Shown piece by piece: positions 63,329 to 64,000 of a stretch of 64,000 nucleotides of DNA (within the stretch, counting starts at the first letter, position 1; each line of letters opens with the position of its first letter). This stretch comes from CAVVDY01 sp963815775. Its GTDB lineage: Bacteria > Acidobacteriota > Terriglobia > Terriglobales > Acidobacteriaceae. The notes beneath the pieces are model-generated. The model was not told where the DNA came from and did no database searches. It saw nothing but the letters and a program-made list of their open reading frames with translations. The stretch spans positions 124,001-188,000 of the forward strand of contig CAWFIB010000028.1 in the NCBI GenBank assembly GCA_963815775.1, given 5' to 3'. Made by a program: the position numbers and the translations under genes.

Positions 63329-64000
63329 GCGCTGATCCTCATCCGCAAAAACACTTTTCGTCAACTGAGGTCGTTGACTTTGTCATTGTCGGCTGCGGCG
63401 CTTCGGGGGGCGTGCTGGCGCGCGAGCTCTCGCGCAACGGCTTTACCGTGGTCGTGCTGGAGCATGGGCCATGGAAGTCGGCGAAGGAATTCGGCCATAA
63501 CGAATATCTGAACTGGAGCAACTCCGAGCTCACCAACAACTGGAACAAGCAGCCGCAGACCTTTCGCCGCACGCCACAAGACAAGGCGCAAAAGCAGCCC
63601 AGCATCATGTACGGCCAGTTGGTTGGCGGCGGCGCGGTACACTTCACCGCCAACTACTGGCGCTTTCACGAGATCGACTTCATCGAGGCAAGCAAGAAAG
63701 GCACCATCGCCGGAACCGGTTTCGCCGACTGGCCCATCACCTACGCCGATCTTGAACCGTACTACACCAAGGCGGAGTGGGACTTGGGAGTATCGGGCCA
63801 GGCAGGTGCAAGCCCATTCGATCCTCCTCGCTCCAAGCCGTATCCCCTGCCACCCATGCCCGTGAAGCCCGACGGCATCGTGTTTGAACAAGGTGCGCGC
63901 AAGCTCGGCTATCATCCCTTCCCTGCACCGGTCGCCGTCATCTCAAAGACCTACCAGGGCCGCATGGCATGCCAGCATTGCGGATGGTGTGAAGGCTTCG
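63325..64000 (+). CDS. GMC oxidoreductase (gluconate-dehydrogenase large subunit type), truncated by window
   Basis: The first 225 codons are present and the gene runs off the right edge. FAD-binding 'FVIVGCGASGGVLARELS' lies near residue 20. 'VVLEHGPW' and the GMC segment 'GQLVGGGAVHFTANYWRF' follow, and 'MACQHCGWCEGF' near the edge carries the Cys motif seen in membrane-bound gluconate/sorbitol dehydrogenases. It starts with an ATG overlapping the preceding stop and probably transfers electrons from a sugar or polyol to a cytochrome. Confidence 0.9.
   Translation, partial: MSADPHPQKHFSSTEVVDFVIVGCGASGGVLARELSRNGFTVVVLEHGPWKSAKEFGHNEYLNWSNSELTNNWNKQPQTFRRTPQDKAQKQPSIMYGQLVGGGAVHFTANYWRFHEIDFIEASKKGTIAGTGFADWPITYADLEPYYTKAEWDLGVSGQAGASPFDPPRSKPYPLPPMPVKPDGIVFEQGARKLGYHPFPAPVAVISKTYQGRMACQHCGWCEGF

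Overview
The window looks like a piece of a GC-rich (by eye about 60 %) Gram-negative chromosome, most probably an acidobacterium (Terriglobia/Koribacter-like). This is inferred, not proven. The pointers are LPS synthesis (lpxB), TonB receptors with a carboxypeptidase-regulatory N-domain, PEP-CTERM proteins, a class II photolyase, secreted peroxidase and esterase genes, and short GGC-AAA-GCC repeats between genes. Most of the window is ordinary chromosomal sequence. I found no rRNA, tRNA, CRISPR array or prophage.

Layout. 1-4.3 kb: 5' end of an exported protein, a VOC protein, a small membrane protein, folP-phr and a broken HigBA-type toxin-antitoxin pair. 4.3-14.7 kb: dacB (PBP4), gltX, a papain-like peptidase, an outer-membrane barrel protein, a TPR protein, a C45-type Ntn hydrolase, an olsB remnant coupled to a plsC/olsA-like acyltransferase, a flavin-binding PPOX protein and a glycine-zipper envelope protein. 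14.8-19.7 kb: an HtrA protease, a TonB receptor and a PEP-CTERM protein. 20.3-23.0 kb: a bufferin-type RiPP metallophore operon (Cys-rich precursor, MNIO/DUF692 enzyme, BufC partner, then DoxX). 23.0-29.2 kb: a gluzincin protease, a PAS histidine kinase, a many-TM protein and an APC permease. 29.2-36.5 kb: a frameshifted heme peroxidase, a Rieske oxygenase, a REP-associated transposase (RAYT) between inverted REPs, an exported esterase and a Spy/LTXXQ protein. 36.5-46.6 kb: fumC, an STN-like protein, a PfkB kinase, cysS, acnA, a frameshifted nfo and lolD. 46.7-54.5 kb: clpC, two tandem PEP-CTERM paralogues, an M48 protease and lpxB. 54.5-58.8 kb: an M1 aminopeptidase homologue without its catalytic residues, a cholera/pertussis-type ADP-ribosyltransferase homologue and a BNR-repeat protein. 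58.9-64 kb: 3-hydroxyacyl-CoA dehydrogenase with a small partner, a membrane protein, and an exported cluster of RidA, a Tat aminotransferase, gluconate-dehydrogenase subunit 3 and a GMC oxidoreductase that runs off the end.

The two most notable items are the putative ADP-ribosyltransferase at 56.8 kb and the bufferin operon at 20.3 kb. In addition, at least six genes are broken, and every break I can read needs the same correction (+1, one extra base). That points either to insertion-type sequence errors or to a real indel bias, and it should be resolved before the genes are called pseudogenes.
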